Part shown: piece by piece, positions 5,879 through 7,383 of the stretch
Numbering within the stretch: position 1 is the stretch's first letter
Layout: the number at the start of each line of letters is the position of its first letter
Assembly (NCBI GenBank): GCA_025352485.1
Contig: JANXTJ010000060.1
Span: 1 to 7,383, forward strand
DNA from: Salinibacterium sp.
GTDB lineage: Bacteria; Actinomycetota; Actinomycetes; Actinomycetales; Microbacteriaceae
Reading direction: 5' to 3'
Length of the DNA: 7,383 nucleotides
Program-made: the position numbers and the translations under genes
Notes under the pieces: model-generated
What the model saw: the letters and a program-made list of their open reading frames with translations, nothing else
Told to the model about the DNA's origin: nothing
The model's database searches: none

Positions 5879-6928
5879 ATGCACGGTGAATTCAAGGTTC
5901 CTGGTGGCAAGCTCGTTGTGGTCGATCTCGAGGTCGCGCACGGCAAGATCGAGCAATTTCGGCTAGCCGGTGACTTCTTCCTCGAACCCGATAGCGCGCT
6001 CGAGGCAATCAACGGGGCGGTCAACGGGCTTGCCGTCGAGGCTGAACCGGCGACCATCGTGGCGGCGATCACGGCCGCTCTTCCGGCCGGGGCAATCCTG
6101 CTGGGCTTTTCTGCGGATGCCGTGGCCACCACCATCCGTCGCGCTCTGCAGCAGGCCACCAGCTTTGCCGACTACGACTGGCAGCTCATCCAAGGGCCGC
6201 CGGTCGATCCGGTGTTACAGATGGCCCTCGACCAAGTTCTGGCCGAGGAGGTCGGTACCGGCCGCCGCAAGCCGACCCCGCGCATCTGGGAGTGGGAAAA
6301 GCCCGCGGTCGTGATCGGCAGTTTCCAGTCGGTCAGGAACGAAGTCGACCTCGACAACGCGAAGAAATTCGGCTTCGACATCGTGCGTCGGATCTCGGGC
6401 GGCGGTGCGATGTTCATGGAGGCGGGGTCGGTCATCACCTATTCGATCTACGCCCCGAGCGAGCTGGTGCAGGGCATGACCTTCGCCGACTCCTACGCCT
6501 TTCTCGACGAATGGGTGATCATCGCCCTGCGGGCGCTCGGCATCGAGGCGAGCTACGTTCCGCTCAACGACATCACCAGCCCGACCGGCAAGATCGGCGG
6601 CGCGGCACAGAAGCGACTGGGCAGCGGCGCCGTGCTGCACCACGTGACCATGAGCTACGACATGGACGGCGAGAAAATGGTGCAGGTGCTGCGCATCGGC
6701 CGGGAGAAGATGAGCGACAAGGGCACGAAAAGCGCCGCGAAGCGCGTCGACCCGCTGCGCCGCCAGACCGGCCTCACTCGTGCGGAGGTCATCGACAAGA
6801 TGGTCGCGACCTTCCGGGGGCTTTATGGCCTGAGTCCCAGCGAAATCACGCTGGCCGAGAATGCGGCGGCGCATCAGCTTGTGGTCGAGAAGTTTGGCAC
6901 CGATAAGTGGCTGCACCGCGTTCCCTGA
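5879..6928 (+). CDS. lplA: Lipoate-protein ligase with N-terminal accessory domain
   Basis: 349 residues. Residues 1 to about 90 (HGEFKVPGGKLVVVDLEVAHG, then IEQFRLAGDFFLEP) match the small accessory domain that lies at the C-terminus of classical LplA and is a separate LplB subunit in Thermoplasma. The catalytic BPL/LplA/LipB domain follows from about residue 96. It carries the lipoate loop RRISGGGAMF at 170-179, where M180 replaces the His common in GGGAVFH loops, and the catalytic Lys238 in TGKIGGAAQKR. Expected role: ATP-dependent activation of free lipoate (or octanoate) and its transfer to the lipoyl lysine of E2 or GcvH proteins, in the cytoplasm. ATG 5879 is 9 nt after the hydrolase stop; transcription may be read-through or from its own leaderless promoter. 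An octanoyltransferase or other acyl ligase is the alternative. Confidence 0.88.
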   Translation: MHGEFKVPGGKLVVVDLEVAHGKIEQFRLAGDFFLEPDSALEAINGAVNGLAVEAEPATIVAAITAALPAGAILLGFSADAVATTIRRALQQATSFADYDWQLIQGPPVDPVLQMALDQVLAEEVGTGRRKPTPRIWEWEKPAVVIGSFQSVRNEVDLDNAKKFGFDIVRRISGGGAMFMEAGSVITYSIYAPSELVQGMTFADSYAFLDEWVIIALRALGIEASYVPLNDITSPTGKIGGAAQKRLGSGAVLHHVTMSYDMDGEKMVQVLRIGREKMSDKGTKSAAKRVDPLRRQTGLTRAEVIDKMVATFRGLYGLSPSEITLAENAAAHQLVVEKFGTDKWLHRVP

Positions 6929-6948
6929 GCCGCAGCAGGGCTCCCGCC

Positions 6949-6954
6949 TAGACT
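6949..6954 (+). promoter_or_regulatory. Candidate -10 box for leaderless transcript of the small membrane protein
   Basis: TAGACT ends 6 nt before GTG 6961, the same geometry as the box before the lipoate ligase gene. No Shine-Dalgarno lies at the right distance, and no clear -35 is visible. Confidence 0.4.
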
Positions 6955-6960
6955 TAACGC

Positions 6961-7302
6961 GTGGAACCTTGGATCCTGCCGATCATCCTTGTGGTGGGCG
7001 GCGTGCTCTTCTACGTTGCCCAGCATTTCGGCTGGATCGACCTGAGTAATAAGAGCACGACGTCTGGCCCCTCCGGCGGCGCGATGGGGATGGGCGATGA
7101 GGTGTTCAACGCGAGCCGCTACGAGGCACAGATTGAGCTCGATCGGCAGACTGTGCTTCCCGCGCCCGCACCGGTTACCGGCGATGGCGACAAGGGCATC
7201 TACGACGGCCAGGTGAAGATCGACCTTACTGATCCGGATGGACGCGGCTCGCGTCGAGACCCCGGCACGCCTCGCGCTCCGGATGGCCGCGCCCCGGAGT
7301 AG
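6961..7302 (+). CDS. Small single-pass membrane protein of unknown function
   Basis: 113 residues; I do not recognise a family. Residues about 4-21 (WILPIILVVGGVLFYVAQ) form one hydrophobic segment, an uncleaved anchor or signal-anchor. The remainder is hydrophilic: a Gly/Ser/Met stretch (SGPSGGAMGMGDE), then an EVFNASRYEAQIELDRQ segment that looks folded or helical, then a Pro/Gly/Asp/Arg-rich tail that looks disordered. The GTG start at 6961 puts the hydrophobic segment right at the N-terminus and is supported by the TAGACT box 6 nt upstream; the GTG codons inside the hydrophobic segment (from 6991) are less likely. It follows the lipoate ligase gene by 32 nt, with no evidence of a functional link. 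It ends 29 nt before a converging gene. Coding character is plausible but the function is open. Confidence 0.72.
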   Translation: MEPWILPIILVVGGVLFYVAQHFGWIDLSNKSTTSGPSGGAMGMGDEVFNASRYEAQIELDRQTVLPAPAPVTGDGDKGIYDGQVKIDLTDPDGRGSRRDPGTPRAPDGRAPE

Positions 7303-7330
7303 CCCAGCGCGAGCCGAACAGCCCAACGCG
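7301..7330 (+). repeat. Short imperfect direct repeat in the convergent gap
   Basis: AGCCCAGCGCG (7301-7311) and AGCCCAACGCG (7320-7330) agree at 10 of 11 bases. They fill most of the 29-nt gap between the two convergent stops. Probably incidental; no stable hairpin with a T-run is visible here. Confidence 0.35.
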
Positions 7331-7331
7331 G

Positions 7332-7383
7332 TCAGCGGCTGAGCAGCTCCTGGTAGCCGGGATTCTCGTTGATCCAGGCCGCG
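7332..7383 (-). CDS. 3' end of an unidentified converging gene
   Basis: On the minus strand the bases from the window edge read AAWINENPGYQELLSR and then TGA (7334-7332). The composition looks like a real helical protein C-terminus, and the stop sits where a convergent gene would end. Sixteen residues are too few to name a family. The rest of the gene lies beyond the window. Confidence 0.5.
   Translation of the reverse strand, partial: AAWINENPGYQELLSR

Noticed and set aside
4910..5956. Minus-strand open frame (348 codons) opposite the hydrolase gene
   Set aside because: It is antisense to a hydrolase with a complete catalytic triad and a good ribosome site. It also runs through the promoter and operator region. 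Shadow frame.
3102..6935. The 12-mer CCTGAGCCGCAG occurs after two stop codons (3102-3113 and 6924-6935)
   Set aside because: A repeat this short is expected about once or twice by chance among all pairs in a GC-rich window this long, and the flanks do not match.
1..7383. Search for mobile elements, tRNA genes, CRISPR arrays, riboswitches and defence genes
   Set aside because: No transposase or integrase motifs, no cloverleaf-like sequence, no regularly spaced repeats and no intergenic space large enough for a riboswitch were seen.

Overview
High-GC (roughly two-thirds G+C) chromosomal DNA with tightly packed genes, short overlaps, GTG/TTG starts and several apparently leaderless starts. Codon use, gene families and gene style all point to an actinobacterium. 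Microbacteriaceae is my best guess, by family resemblance only. I see no mobile element, tRNA, rRNA or CRISPR. No stretch longer than 100 bases lacks a gene.

Left region (1-3106, + strand): a translationally coupled three-gene operon. It encodes a circularly permuted ATP-grasp protein (5' end outside the window), an alpha-E (DUF403) helical protein, and a transglutaminase-like cysteine enzyme. The first two genes overlap by 7 nt and the next two by 4 nt. This is the recurrent ATP-grasp/alpha-E/transglutaminase cassette. Comparative genomics has predicted that it makes or attaches a small peptide or amide-linked product, but its chemistry remains largely undetermined. It is the most interesting system in the window.

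Middle region (3147-4903, - strand): a MarR-type repressor gene followed, with an ATGA overlap, by a 12-helix MFS exporter gene. The exporter gene converges on the transglutaminase gene. Upstream of marR is a 34-bp A+T-rich island holding a perfect 9-bp inverted repeat. It overlaps the proposed marR promoter and abuts the proposed promoter of the divergent hydrolase gene, so it is a strong operator candidate.

Right region (4991-7302, + strand): a serine alpha/beta-hydrolase (monoacylglycerol-lipase-like), a lipoate-protein ligase whose small accessory domain is at the N-terminus instead of the C-terminus, and a short single-pass membrane protein of unknown function. The ligase and membrane-protein genes each have a TAGRCT box exactly 6 nt before the start codon, suggesting leaderless transcripts. 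The last ~50 bases appear to hold the 3' end of a converging, unidentified gene.

Functionally the window is three independent modules: the ATP-grasp/alpha-E/transglutaminase system, a MarR-controlled efflux unit possibly sharing its operator with the hydrolase, and a lipoate salvage gene.
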